From an uncultured Eubacterium sp. (GTDB taxonomy: Bacteria > Bacillota_A > Clostridia > Lachnospirales > Lachnospiraceae): a stretch of DNA of 43,470 bases. The DNA is taken from NCBI GenBank assembly GCA_948468465.1, contig CAOKJJ010000019.1:1-43470 (forward strand), in the 5' to 3' direction. Position numbers and translations under genes: made by a program. Below the pieces are notes generated by a model. The model had not been told where the DNA came from, made no database searches, and worked only from the letters and a program-made list of their open reading frames with translations. Of this stretch, positions 1 through 7,794 are shown piece by piece; the stretch's first letter is position 1, and each line of letters opens with the position of its first letter.

Positions 1-1067
1 CACCAGCCATCTGCCTCCTGCATCATTGCAAGCGCCCCCTGTATGCAGGCAGCACGGCTTTGTACCAGACATGCTCCTGCATGTTCTTTCTCCCAGTCCC
101 TAAGATAATCCCGCAGCGGAGGAAAGTTCAAATAGCATCCATTTATAATCACCGCTGCTTTTGCAGCCGATTTTTCTGCCATGTCCAGCCCCTCTTCCCA
201 AAGACGCTGTACTTTTTCAAAAGCTTCTGCACCAAACATCCCTATCTGGCCTGCCGACAATGACAGCATATTCGCATATCCATTTGAAATTATCTTTACA
301 GGCACTCCTGCTTTTCCCGAAGACGATGCCGTCAAATTCCCACTATTTAAATCTCCGATATTCAGATTTATATGAGAGCCGCTCTTCATAAAAAGCCTGC
401 CGTCAATCCAATTCTCCAAAAGCGTACCAAAAGCTCTGCGGTTCATCTTCATTTTTTGAAACTTGTTATCAAAAATTTTTTTCAGCCAGCGCAGTAATGT
501 GCTGTCCAAAGCCATTGCCCCGCATTCCTCATGTGAAATATAATGCAAAATTTCAGTCTTTTTATCCTGTACCTGTACAATGGAAACTGTCGCCTGCCGC
601 TCTCCGGCATCAAGTAAAAGATAGATACCGTCCGCATGCCCCGCAATGCCCTGTACCTTGTGCATATACATCAAAGCAGCTATTTCTTTCGTGATAAACC
701 GTATCTGCCCCACTTCCATATCTTTTAAAATATCTCTGATCATATTCCGGCAGGCTGCACCGGTACGGCACGATACCACACATACCATACCCAGGCAGGC
801 AGTTACCTCGTCTTTGTCTGCTCCACAATATTCATAAATATGTTCCGTTATCCCTTTCACTAAAAAGTCCAGAAAATTTGTCCATTTTTCCCGGATTCCG
901 TCTGGTTCTTCTCCGGAAAAAATCCCGTTAAAGCGCAGAAACTCTATATTTTTTCCGCACCGCTCCTGTACAGTAACAATCTTTTCAGGACACGCCGTCC
1001 TGTTCCAGCAATATCCATCCACCGGATTTTCCAGATCCACTGCCCCATAATATTTTATTTTTTCCAT
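1..1067 (-). CDS. Hsp70-like (actin-fold) protein, degenerate, 3' end outside the window
   Basis: The reading frame is open from the ATG at 1067 to the window edge (355 codons, C-terminus missing). A purine-rich site (AAGGAAAGGG) precedes the start. Around residues 155-185 the stretch LLLDAGERQATVSIVQV followed by CGAMALDSTLLRWLKK resembles the second phosphate loop of Hsp70/HSPA12 proteins (normally DxGGGTxDxS) and the segment after it. Two of the usual glycines and the threonine are replaced (DAGERQ), and the N-terminal phosphate-1 motif (DLGTTxS) is not recognisable (VDLENPVD). Fold similarity is therefore likely but ATP hydrolysis is doubtful. It follows a coiled-coil gene by 79 bp on the same strand, so the two are probably co-transcribed. 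Function unknown; the Hsp70-like call is moderate. Confidence 0.6.
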   Translation of the reverse strand, partial: MEKIKYYGAVDLENPVDGYCWNRTACPEKIVTVQERCGKNIEFLRFNGIFSGEEPDGIREKWTNFLDFLVKGITEHIYEYCGADKDEVTACLGMVCVVSCRTGAACRNMIRDILKDMEVGQIRFITKEIAALMYMHKVQGIAGHADGIYLLLDAGERQATVSIVQVQDKKTEILHYISHEECGAMALDSTLLRWLKKIFDNKFQKMKMNRRAFGTLLENWIDGRLFMKSGSHINLNIGDLNSGNLTASSSGKAGVPVKIISNGYANMLSLSAGQIGMFGAEAFEKVQRLWEEGLDMAEKSAAKAAVIINGCYLNFPPLRDYLRDWEKEHAGACLVQSRAACIQGALAMMQEADGW

Positions 1068-1146
1068 GCCGCATTTTCCCTTTCCTTCTGTATCTAAGGA
1101 ATTGTAAATAAATAACTGCCCACACTTTCTGCCTGTTCACAACCAA

Positions 1147-2766
1147 TCACAGATATAGATGCGGATTGTTGCTCCAATCATCATCATATAATTCCATGAG
1201 CCTGTTAATCATATGCTTATATTCTGCAGCGCACTGCTGGCCTGCGCATTGATGAAATCTCAGCAGTACCAGATCTATATCCGAATCATTACGAAATTCA
1301 TCCAAAAGCGCTTCCTTCACATTTGGTTCCTTCATCAGATCCTCTATCCCGTTATCCGGCAGCCCAAGCAGACGGCACCAGCCCTTCCACGCACTTTCAA
1401 AATACCTTCTGCCTCCATCTGTGTCTCCACTACCCTCTAAAATTTCCGCCAGAATCAGACGGCAAAGAATCATTGCCGTAGAGGGCTGGTCGTATGCTGG
1501 CCGCAACAGTTCCTCTGATGCAGATTCCAAAGCCTCCTGCATGTATTCATCTTCCCGCAGAGAACCTTCCCTATCCGGATCTGCAAATTTAAGATACTGC
1601 TTTACCGCCATCTGCTCTACCCTGTCCCGCAGCCCATCTTTCTCTGGCAGCAGGGCCGCTGTTTCCTTCAAAGAATCCAAAAAGCACGGAACATGAAGAT
1701 TCCCCGTTGACATCTGATATAAATCTACAATTGCCCCGATGAAAATCTCCGCCAGTAAAGCCACCACATCTATGACTGCATCATAATCTGATGCCACGTA
1801 CTGATAATGAAAAGCAGGCGCTTTCCCTCCGCCGCCTGCAATCTCCCGTTCCTTTTGCAGAAGCATTCTATTGTAAAACTCTTCAGGATTTAATTCCTTA
1901 ACAGCTTCTTCTGTCATCCCTGCAGCCATCATCCCTGAAAAACAAGTGCTTTCCCACTCCTCAACCCTTTTGCGCATCGCTTCATAAAGAATCCCCTCCA
2001 TAGGAAAACCTTCCATCACCTGCAGCACCTTATATTCCGAAAAACCAGGCATCCAGTAACACAGCTGAAACGTCAGGTATCCTCTTACCGCTTCACAATC
2101 CACGATTATAAACGGTTCGCTGGAAAATTCATTAAATATGTAGCGGTATGCTGACTGCCCCCGAAACCTCTTGTCCCTCCAGGCATTGCCCAGATACTCA
2201 TACAATGCAACATTTCTGCTGTCATTGTCAAACGTTTTGTGCAGAAACCTGGTCAGCCGTGCAGTCATAAGGACATCAATCCCCTCCAATACATGGCCGG
2301 ATCTGTTTTCATGATCAATGACTGGCGGTGAAAATACGATCTTAACTGCCGGTGCGTGGTCGGGGGTAATAAAATCATAGTAATTCTCTTTCCGAATATA
2401 TAGCGGAAACTGTTCCGCCTGAAACCGCCTCCCTATTTCCCAAAGTGCATGTTTTCTTCGGGAATATTCCGCAAAAACAGCCAAATCCCACTGAAGCTGG
2501 CGATTCTCACGGGACAGCTGGATTTGAAGCTTCCGGTTGTCTGCATCCATTGCTTTTTTCTGCTTCAGATTCATTTTCTGCATGCGTACCTGCAGCTTAG
2601 CTTTGTGTTCCTCCAATTCCTTCTGCAGCCGTTCATTTCTTTCCGCAAGCTCCAGTTTCAGCTCCCTGTCCTTGGATGCAATATTTTGATTGGATAGCAG
2701 TGATAATAAATCACCTGCAAAAGGCATGCCCTCCAAAACCCATGATGCAATCTGTTCTTTCTCCAT
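1147..2766 (-). CDS. Uncharacterised protein with long N-terminal coiled coil
   Basis: The predicted protein has 539 residues. The start at 2766 is chosen because GGGAGG lies about 5 bases upstream; an ATG four codons earlier overlaps that site. A short hydrophobic N-terminus (SWVLEGMPFAGDLLSLL) is followed at about residues 30-105 by a highly charged heptad-rich coiled coil, then about 430 residues with no motif I recognise. The rest is rich in aromatic and acidic residues and looks globular. No signal peptide or membrane segment is evident. It sits directly upstream of the Hsp70-like gene with 79 bp between them, so I infer a two-gene operon in which this protein may be the partner or substrate of the actin-fold protein. 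I do not recognise the family. Confidence 0.75.
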   Translation of the reverse strand: MEKEQIASWVLEGMPFAGDLLSLLSNQNIASKDRELKLELAERNERLQKELEEHKAKLQVRMQKMNLKQKKAMDADNRKLQIQLSRENRQLQWDLAVFAEYSRRKHALWEIGRRFQAEQFPLYIRKENYYDFITPDHAPAVKIVFSPPVIDHENRSGHVLEGIDVLMTARLTRFLHKTFDNDSRNVALYEYLGNAWRDKRFRGQSAYRYIFNEFSSEPFIIVDCEAVRGYLTFQLCYWMPGFSEYKVLQVMEGFPMEGILYEAMRKRVEEWESTCFSGMMAAGMTEEAVKELNPEEFYNRMLLQKEREIAGGGGKAPAFHYQYVASDYDAVIDVVALLAEIFIGAIVDLYQMSTGNLHVPCFLDSLKETAALLPEKDGLRDRVEQMAVKQYLKFADPDREGSLREDEYMQEALESASEELLRPAYDQPSTAMILCRLILAEILEGSGDTDGGRRYFESAWKGWCRLLGLPDNGIEDLMKEPNVKEALLDEFRNDSDIDLVLLRFHQCAGQQCAAEYKHMINRLMELYDDDWSNNPHLYL

Positions 2767-3251
2767 ACTTCCTCCCATTCTTTCAGGCCCCTAAAACGTG
2801 TCTTAAACATCATATATTACAGTATAACACAGGCAGCTGCACTTTTCACCTATAAAATTCATTTAGTTGTATAAGATTGCAGTTAGTTATAACCTTTGGG
2901 TATCAATTGATGAACAAATCGAGACTTCCGGCGAAGCCTCAATTTCTTTATAATATGGACATGACAATTGAAAGTTCTATTAATGAAGTTTTGATTGTAT
3001 AAAAATAAAAAGTAAAAAAGGAAAGAAGGAAAGAAGGAAATCAGAATGAATCAGTCAGAAAAAGAAGATGCATTGCCGTACCGGCTAATGCATCTAAGAT
3101 CATAAAAAGCCTGGTTTTATGAGGGTTCCTGCGCATCCAAAAATATATTTCTGTATTTAAGGCAACTTGTTATCTTCATAATTTTTTGTAACATTTTTTG
3201 TAACGATTTTCAAATCGGGTATGCTCAATGTAAAAATAAAATATCATCCTG
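2767..3251. other. Intergenic region with a possible truncated gene start
   Basis: No full gene is visible. Leftward, TGTTATACT near 2830-2840 is an extended -10 candidate for the coiled-coil gene. On the + strand, a repeated AAGGAAAG run ends in a good ribosome site before an ATG at about 3046 that opens only a 19-codon frame (MNQSEKEDALPYRLMHLRS). It looks like the 5' stub of a lost gene. The remainder is A+T-rich. Confidence 0.4.
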
Positions 3252-4106
3252 TCACCAATATTCTTTTATCATTTCATCAGCTTCATTTTGCGGTATATTA
3301 AATTTTTCTCTAAGCCTTAACACTGTATCCTGTTTGGTAGCTCCAAAATACTTGCTATCCTCTATTGTTGTCTTAATTGCAGCTTCCTTCCTTTCGCTTC
3401 TTACACGCATATCCCAAACCTCTTCCTGACTGAATAATGTAAGCATAATATTAACTACCTCACTTTCCCTGCCCTCCAGATACTTTTTCAATACATTCCT
3501 ATCCCTGCAGATACGAATAGTTTCCCTGACTGCCTTTTCCACAAGCCCATGCTTCTTTACCTGTTCATCAAAGATCTTTGTGAACGTAATGTACTGATTG
3601 ATGATATCCCCTTTTTTTCCGTCATAAATCATCCTGATCTTTACATCCAGACAACATTCTTCTCCTGGGAAAAACTCTTCTGCAAACGATATACTTTCCG
3701 GTCTTTTTTTCCTGCTTCCTGTAAATATTACATAAATCTCTGGTTTTGGCAATGTCACCTTTTTACTTCCATATATATTCTGTGCAGTTTTATATATATA
3801 ATCCTGATATGATTTCACAAGATACATAAAAGCTCTCACAAGTATATTCATCGTCCATGTGGACTGCGCTTCTATCAGAAAAATTAATTTCTCTTTTAAC
3901 TGAAATCCCAAGTCATTATATATACCACCTGACATGATATTCTCTAACGTGACAATGGTCAGGTCTTCCTGTTTCGTCTTTCTATCTTCCGGGTGCAGTG
4001 CCTGGTACAACTGCAGCAGATTTTCCTTGTCCCTGAATAAACTGGTAAATACCGTATCTTTTGCAGTCCGTTTTGGTCTTTGCATTCCCTCCTGCCCATA
4101 TTTCAT
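3252..4106 (-). CDS. Rpn-like PD-(D/E)XK nuclease / transposase-family protein
   Basis: The predicted protein has 284 residues, starting at the ATG preceded by AAGGAG. Residues 65-83 (NDLGFQLKEKLIFLIEAQS) give the D...ExQ signature of the Rpn/YhgA-like branch of PD-(D/E)XK nucleases, with D65, E79 and Q81. Family members in E. coli (RpnA) promote RecA-independent recombination; many clostridial paralogs are called putative transposases without proof of mobility. The last 40 residues (from about KTTIEDSKYFGATKQDT) closely match the C-terminus of the gene at 6423-7427 inside the element, although the bodies differ. Flanks are gene-poor and I see no inverted repeats or target duplication. Confidence 0.75.
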   Translation of the reverse strand: MKYGQEGMQRPKRTAKDTVFTSLFRDKENLLQLYQALHPEDRKTKQEDLTIVTLENIMSGGIYNDLGFQLKEKLIFLIEAQSTWTMNILVRAFMYLVKSYQDYIYKTAQNIYGSKKVTLPKPEIYVIFTGSRKKRPESISFAEEFFPGEECCLDVKIRMIYDGKKGDIINQYITFTKIFDEQVKKHGLVEKAVRETIRICRDRNVLKKYLEGRESEVVNIMLTLFSQEEVWDMRVRSERKEAAIKTTIEDSKYFGATKQDTVLRLREKFNIPQNEADEMIKEYW

Positions 4107-4309
4107 AATATTCTCCTTAATATTTATTTTGTTTATTCACGATTATATAATCATCCTTCCTTTCATCTCCCGAGAGAGCTTTACGAAAAATCCTTTTCTT
4201 TTATTAATCCCAGTATATAATGATTTTGACAAAAAAACAAGTCATAACACTTATAATATTCCAGTATCCAGATTTATCTGCCAGTCCATAATCACCTCCC
4301 TGTCCAATA

Positions 4310-4501
4310 TAATGTACCCATAGGCGTGGACACGGAAAGTTTTTAGTACCCCTCAATTTTAGGGCTGAAAAGGAAATTTATGTTTACGCTGCAAAACAAG
4401 AAATGTCGACACAACAAAGTATCCATAGAGATGAACAAAAACGTTGGAAGCGTATTGCTGAAAACGAAAGAAATCGCAATATTTATGATTCCAGAACCTG
4501 A
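4310..4501 (+). pseudogene. Fragment of an unidentified gene in a decayed element end
   Basis: A + strand frame without a start reads about 60 codons rich in basic and polar residues (including MSTQQSIHRDEQKRWKRIAE) and stops at 4499-4501. It runs directly into the integrase remnant in a different frame, so the junction looks like a deletion fusion of two formerly separate genes. I do not recognise the family; a mobilisation or DNA-binding protein would fit the charge but is only a guess. Confidence 0.35.
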
Positions 4502-4641
4502 AACAGCTCCAGTATTGGATAGGACATGAGGATGCACAGACGACACTCAATATCTATTCCCACTACAATAAGCAGCGATTAAACTCTTTTGAAAATAACC
4601 TGAGCGAAATATCCATGATGGCAACGGATTTATTCACTTAA
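4498..4641 (+). pseudogene. C-terminal remnant of a tyrosine recombinase (older integrase)
   Basis: Forty-seven codons and a stop read LKQLQYWIGHEDAQTTLNIY and onward to TDLFT. This matches the last 50 residues of the intact integrase at 21215-22441 (KKLQYWMGHSDASTTLNIY to SDLF). The terminal catalytic His and Tyr are present; the rest of the gene is gone. It lies at the same distance and orientation to the 157-bp attachment repeat as the intact integrase does to its own copy. It therefore represents the right end of an older, related but not identical element inserted at the same tRNA gene. Confidence 0.85.
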
Positions 4642-4647
4642 ATAGAC

Positions 4648-4670
4648 ATTGGGTAACGAATTGGGTAACG
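4648..4670 (+). repeat. Paired direct repeats next to the integrase remnant (probable old arm-type sites)
   Basis: ATTGGGTAACG occurs twice with a 12-bp period, 6 bp after the stop of the integrase remnant. The intact element has a different repeat (TGTTAGAAC) twice in the equivalent place (22447-22467). The position suggests arm-type binding sites of the old integrase. Confidence 0.6.
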
Positions 4671-4698
4671 CCTTGAAATCGCGCCGCTTTTCCGCCGC

Positions 4699-4855
4699 CT
4701 GCAAAAAATAAAAAGAACCGGAAACCCTTTATCCAAGCGGTTTCCGGTTCTGCACTCCGCTCCGGTCGGCGCTTAACAGGCGTCCACCGGACGCCTAGCG
4801 CCCCTGCCAAGAGTCGATGCGACAGGATTTGAACCTGCGGCCTCTGCGTCCCGAA
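4699..4855. repeat. attL: left copy of the 157-bp direct repeat bounding the element
   Basis: Identical base for base to 22497-22653 at a constant offset of 17,798. It contains the 3' portion of tRNA-Pro from the anticodon loop to the end (about 4814-4855), a hairpin block and the tRNA terminator. Identity breaks at 4856, just past the anticodon loop, where the tRNA 5' half is replaced by element sequence, and at 4698 on the other side. This leaves a truncated, non-functional tRNA piece on the left and an intact tRNA on the right. Confidence 0.95.
4701..4750 (-). terminator. Displaced copy of the tRNA-Pro terminator
   Basis: GAACCGGAAACC and GGTTTCCGGTTC form a 12-bp stem (4715-4750). Read leftward, it is followed by a T-rich tract. 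This is the duplicate of the terminator at 22513-22548 and probably the original chromosomal one. Confidence 0.8.
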
Positions 4856-5154
4856 AATAATTGAGACGGATTCGCCTGTGGTTCCCGAAGGGAATGGAAA
4901 ATCATCTGAATGCCTTGATTTTACTGGCGTTCAGAGCCATAAGAACAACAATTCCTGTATCATCCTGTGATCGGTATCTTTGACAATTTGTTAGAACAAT
5001 GTTAGAACAAAAGGCATGCTGCTACATCATATTCTGCTATAAATAGTACAATAATTACTATAAAAAATTAATAAATTAGTTCTATTCCTAGGAAATCTTA
5101 TAGCCTGAAAGCGCTATTTAAAAAACAAAAATGCGACTGAAAGGATACACCATT
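4856..5154. other. Left end of the element: non-coding, with recombination-type repeats
   Basis: No gene is visible. The stretch holds two short hairpins (around 4882-4900, and CTGAATGCC with GGCGTTCAG near 4910-4935), the paired TGTTAGAAC repeats, and a 15-mer that recurs inverted in front of the integrase. It probably contains the left arm for Int/Xis binding and the promoter of the Rep-like gene. Confidence 0.6.
4989..5008 (+). repeat. Left arm-type repeats TGTTAGAAC x2
   Basis: TGTTAGAAC occurs at 4989-4997 and 5000-5008. The same 9-mer pair, in the same orientation, lies at the other element end at 22447-22467. Paired direct repeats near both ends of an integrase-driven element are typical of arm-type integrase sites. 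Confidence 0.65.
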
Positions 5155-6267
5155 ATGTTAAAACAAGACATTTTATATAAATATTCCATCCATACATTTG
5201 AGCTGTATGCAAATCTTACTCTTAATGATTATGATAATTTTTATTCCACGCTGTCCAAGATGCATTTGTCTGTCAAACCTTCGGAGTACTTCACAAAAAA
5301 ATTAAATATTCCAACTAAAAATATGTGTTATGAATACCGGCATTTTAAAAATCATCCGGGGATAAACAGAATCCGATTATCTATCTGTGAGAATGAATTT
5401 TTCACAAGCTATGGTATTCAGATTTGTATCAATCCATATAATGCCTTATATCAGTGCCGGCATTCTGGTGCAGATATTATTACAGATGGAGAAATCGGAT
5501 CCGCTATGGATATTGTACGGACATATCTTGAAAGCCTGTTCCCATGTTTTCCTTTCCATGCATACAGCCTCAAACGGCTGGATTTCTGCCTGGATATAAA
5601 ATACTCTACGCAAAAACAGGCTGATGAATATATAAAGCTTTTAAAAAAGAGCATCCCGCGCAAAATTTTAAAAGAAAAAAAGTATTTTAATAAAACCCAG
5701 CATAGATTTACACCTTACGCAGATTCCATGCTGTTAGAATGCAAATCTTATTCATTCGAAGTTTATCCAAAATATCACCAAATGAAAAAGCATAAAAGAA
5801 AAAATGCGAATACTGCACTCGGCATCTGCCGTCTGGAACTCCGCACATCAAAATCCAAGATCATGCAGCTGGCAAGCAAATACAGCCTCCCATCTCCAGT
5901 AGATGATCTGGCTGCTTTTATGATCCGTTCTCCAGAAATCACAAGGAAAGAGATCCCTGAAATGATTTCCAAAATGGCAGGCTGTGGGACTTTTCAAACC
6001 TACAATTATATCATCACCCAGATTAATAACTCGGCTTACACTCCACATGCAAAAGACTGCATGGCATACATCGTTGATTATTTCTCCAGCCACAAAAACT
6101 GCAAAGACCTACTCAATAATCCGGAGTTAAAAAGGCAGGATTGGAATGAATTCCTAAAAAAATTTAATAAACTGGGATGCAGCCCCATTCCTATTCCGCG
6201 CACCTATGAATTTTCTTCCTATCCAGGAGTTAGTGACTGGGATGCTATGCAAAATCTATTAGAATAA
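5155..6267 (+). CDS. Rep_trans-like replication initiation protein
   Basis: The predicted protein has 370 residues. The ATG at 5155 is preferred over one eight codons upstream because GAAAGG lies 8-12 bases before it. Residues 141-147 (RLDFCLD) and 225-230 (CRLELR) match the spacing and chemistry of the conserved R-hD-hxhD and hxRhEh blocks of the Rep_trans/rolling-circle initiator family. Such proteins nick a double-strand origin and start rolling-circle replication, and related ones act as relaxases. An unambiguous catalytic Tyr motif is not obvious to me. It is the only gene at the left end and points inward, away from attL. It is followed by a hairpin at 6286-6313. The assignment rests on motif resemblance only. 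Confidence 0.55.
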   Translation: MLKQDILYKYSIHTFELYANLTLNDYDNFYSTLSKMHLSVKPSEYFTKKLNIPTKNMCYEYRHFKNHPGINRIRLSICENEFFTSYGIQICINPYNALYQCRHSGADIITDGEIGSAMDIVRTYLESLFPCFPFHAYSLKRLDFCLDIKYSTQKQADEYIKLLKKSIPRKILKEKKYFNKTQHRFTPYADSMLLECKSYSFEVYPKYHQMKKHKRKNANTALGICRLELRTSKSKIMQLASKYSLPSPVDDLAAFMIRSPEITRKEIPEMISKMAGCGTFQTYNYIITQINNSAYTPHAKDCMAYIVDYFSSHKNCKDLLNNPELKRQDWNEFLKKFNKLGCSPIPIPRTYEFSSYPGVSDWDAMQNLLE

Positions 6268-6285
6268 AATATCCTAAAATAGCCG

Positions 6286-6313
6286 GGGACATGAAACATA
6301 AGCTTCATGTCCC
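6286..6313 (+). terminator. Hairpin downstream of the Rep-like gene
   Basis: GGGACATGAA and TTCATGTCCC form a perfect 10-bp stem with an 8-base loop, 19 bp after the stop codon. No strong T-tract follows on either strand, so it may be a weak terminator or an RNA-stabilising hairpin between two convergent genes. Confidence 0.5.
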
Positions 6314-6422
6314 TGTGATTCATCTTATACTATCAGATACAATTATCACTTGTCAAAATTATCTTCTATATTTTCTGACGGCATTTTAGATGAAATATAT
6401 GCATCTTGGTACAGATAGCAAA

Positions 6423-7427
6423 TTACCAGTATATTTCCATTAATTTATCCACCTTACTTTTTGATATATTAAATTTTTCCTCAACTCTCTCTGCTGTATC
6501 CTGCCTGGATACCCCAAAATGCTTTCCTTCTTCTATCGTTGTCTTAATAGCAGCTTCATTTATTGCTTCTTGTTTTTCCTCCGCAAACCGCGTTGCCGCC
6601 TGTGTCAATGCCTGCTGTTTTTCCTCCGCAAACCGCGTTGCCGCCTGTGTCAATGCCTGCTGTTTTTCCTCTTCAAATATTCTTGCTACCTGCGTCAATG
6701 CCTGCTGCTTTTCTTCTTCAAATATCATCGCTACCTGTGTCATTTCGATCGCCCTCCTAATTTTATTTGCCGTTTCCCGATCAATCACCTTATCTGTGAA
6801 TGCCAGGATTCCGGCCAGGGTAAACACCTGCTGGCTCCTGTCCTGGATTTTCACTGCCATTTCTACGGTTTCCCGGATTCGTTTTTCCTTTTCTTCTTTT
6901 TTTCGGTAAGACAGCGGGAGAATGATAAGTTCCATCAGCTCTTCATCCGTCAGCATCTCATTTCTTTCTACCTTGTCTTTCAGCCGTCTCTGAATGCTAT
7001 CTGCATCCAATTCGGCAAGGAATGCCGGCTCTGTCCTTATTCTGACTGCCCCGATCTGATATTCACTGGATACCTTTTCTCTTTGGATATCGCCCGTATA
7101 AATGACTATCATCCGCAGTATCGGACAATCTTTCTTTTCTTTCTGATACCTGTTTGCTACTCCCGCCAGATAATTCAGATATTTCACTTTATCTGCTTTA
7201 TCATAGACACTTTCGTAATCTACGATAGCCACCGTATCATCCTCCAGCTCGAAAAGGTTATCCAGCCGAAGCTCGTTTACCTTTACAGCCGGGATATTGG
7301 TCGGCTTTACTTCCCGGATTCCAGGCAAATCCAGCCCATATACCCGGAAAGTCTTTCCCTTAAAATTTTCAGCAAGCACTTTGCTTGTAATGTCTTTGTT
7401 CTGATATGCAATCTCCTCACTGCCCAT
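6423..7427 (-). CDS. Rpn-like PD-(D/E)XK family protein with internal 15-residue repeats
   Basis: The predicted protein has 334 residues. The start at 7427 follows GGGAGG; an upstream in-frame ATG has no ribosome site. Residues 56-72 (D...VDYES) align with the D...ExQ nuclease signature, but as D-x13-D-x-E, so the active site may be altered. Residues about 225-285 are four consecutive 15-residue repeats of the type (A)xxFxEEKQQALTQ, predicted as a long amphipathic helix. The last 40 residues match the C-terminus of the gene at 3252-4106 outside the element. It is a conserved clostridial family often called putative transposase. It lies past the terminator of the main leftward operon and so is probably transcribed separately. 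Confidence 0.7.
   Translation of the reverse strand: MGSEEIAYQNKDITSKVLAENFKGKTFRVYGLDLPGIREVKPTNIPAVKVNELRLDNLFELEDDTVAIVDYESVYDKADKVKYLNYLAGVANRYQKEKKDCPILRMIVIYTGDIQREKVSSEYQIGAVRIRTEPAFLAELDADSIQRRLKDKVERNEMLTDEELMELIILPLSYRKKEEKEKRIRETVEMAVKIQDRSQQVFTLAGILAFTDKVIDRETANKIRRAIEMTQVAMIFEEEKQQALTQVARIFEEEKQQALTQAATRFAEEKQQALTQAATRFAEEKQEAINEAAIKTTIEEGKHFGVSRQDTAERVEEKFNISKSKVDKLMEIYW
6571..6750 (-). repeat. Four tandem 45-bp coding repeats
   Basis: The decamer TGTTTTTCCT (or close variant TGCTTTTCTT) begins units at 6571, 6616, 6661 and 6706, an exact 45-bp period. The first two units are nearly identical in DNA; the others have diverged at third positions. The reading frame is kept, giving copies of a 15-residue helix, so copy number could vary by slippage without frameshift. 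Confidence 0.9.
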
Positions 7428-7734
7428 GCTCAGTTTATCCTCCCTGTGACAAAAATTCATGTCTGATGATATTATTATATTTTCTTTTCATAGAAAAATC
7501 AATGCCCAACCCGAAAGAAGAATCCTGCCTTTGTCCCATCTGTGTGTACTTTATCTGTTATTCCGATCCTTCTTTCCAGCAGCTGTGCCACCGTTACGCA
7601 GGCTATTCTCTTTCCAGCAGAATTCCCCTTCCATCCCTTTCCAAGCTTCCTCCACTTCTTTTGGAATCACAGCCATAAGTGTACTGCCCTGATCCTCCAG
7701 GACTTCCTGATCCCCTGCCACATGAATCCATCTG
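7428..7734. other. Gap between the main operon terminator and the Rpn-like gene
   Basis: A leftward open frame (7551-7787) starts inside the terminator hairpin region and has no clear ribosome site, so I do not call it. The A+T-rich part at 7460-7500 probably holds the promoter of the gene at 6423-7427. Nothing else is visible. Confidence 0.4.
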
Positions 7735-7769
7735 AAAAAATAAGCGGACGTCCAATGTACCGGACGTCC
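7735..7769 (-). terminator. Intrinsic terminator of the DUF5688-ending operon
   Basis: GGACGTCC, an 8-base loop, then GGACGTCC form a strong stem. Read leftward it is followed by GCTTATTTTTTC. It lies 25 bp beyond the stop of the DUF5688 gene. Confidence 0.85.
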
Positions 7770-7794
7770 TGCCTGTTTTTTGTCCACCCGGCAC

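Noticed and set aside
3252..4106. Insertion sequence
   Set aside because: The gene belongs to a family called putative transposase, but no terminal inverted repeats or target-site duplication are visible around it.
6571..6750. Possible CRISPR array
   Set aside because: The 45-bp units are contiguous coding repeats without spacers.
6519..7466. Long + strand open frame opposite the Rpn-like gene
   Set aside because: It is a shadow of the repeat-bearing gene; the Phe/Leu/Cys-rich product mirrors the Lys/Glu-rich true frame.
7551..7787. Leftward 78-codon open frame downstream of the DUF5688 gene
   Set aside because: It starts inside the terminator region of the DUF5688 gene, has no ribosome site and no family resemblance; a competing frame is equally open.
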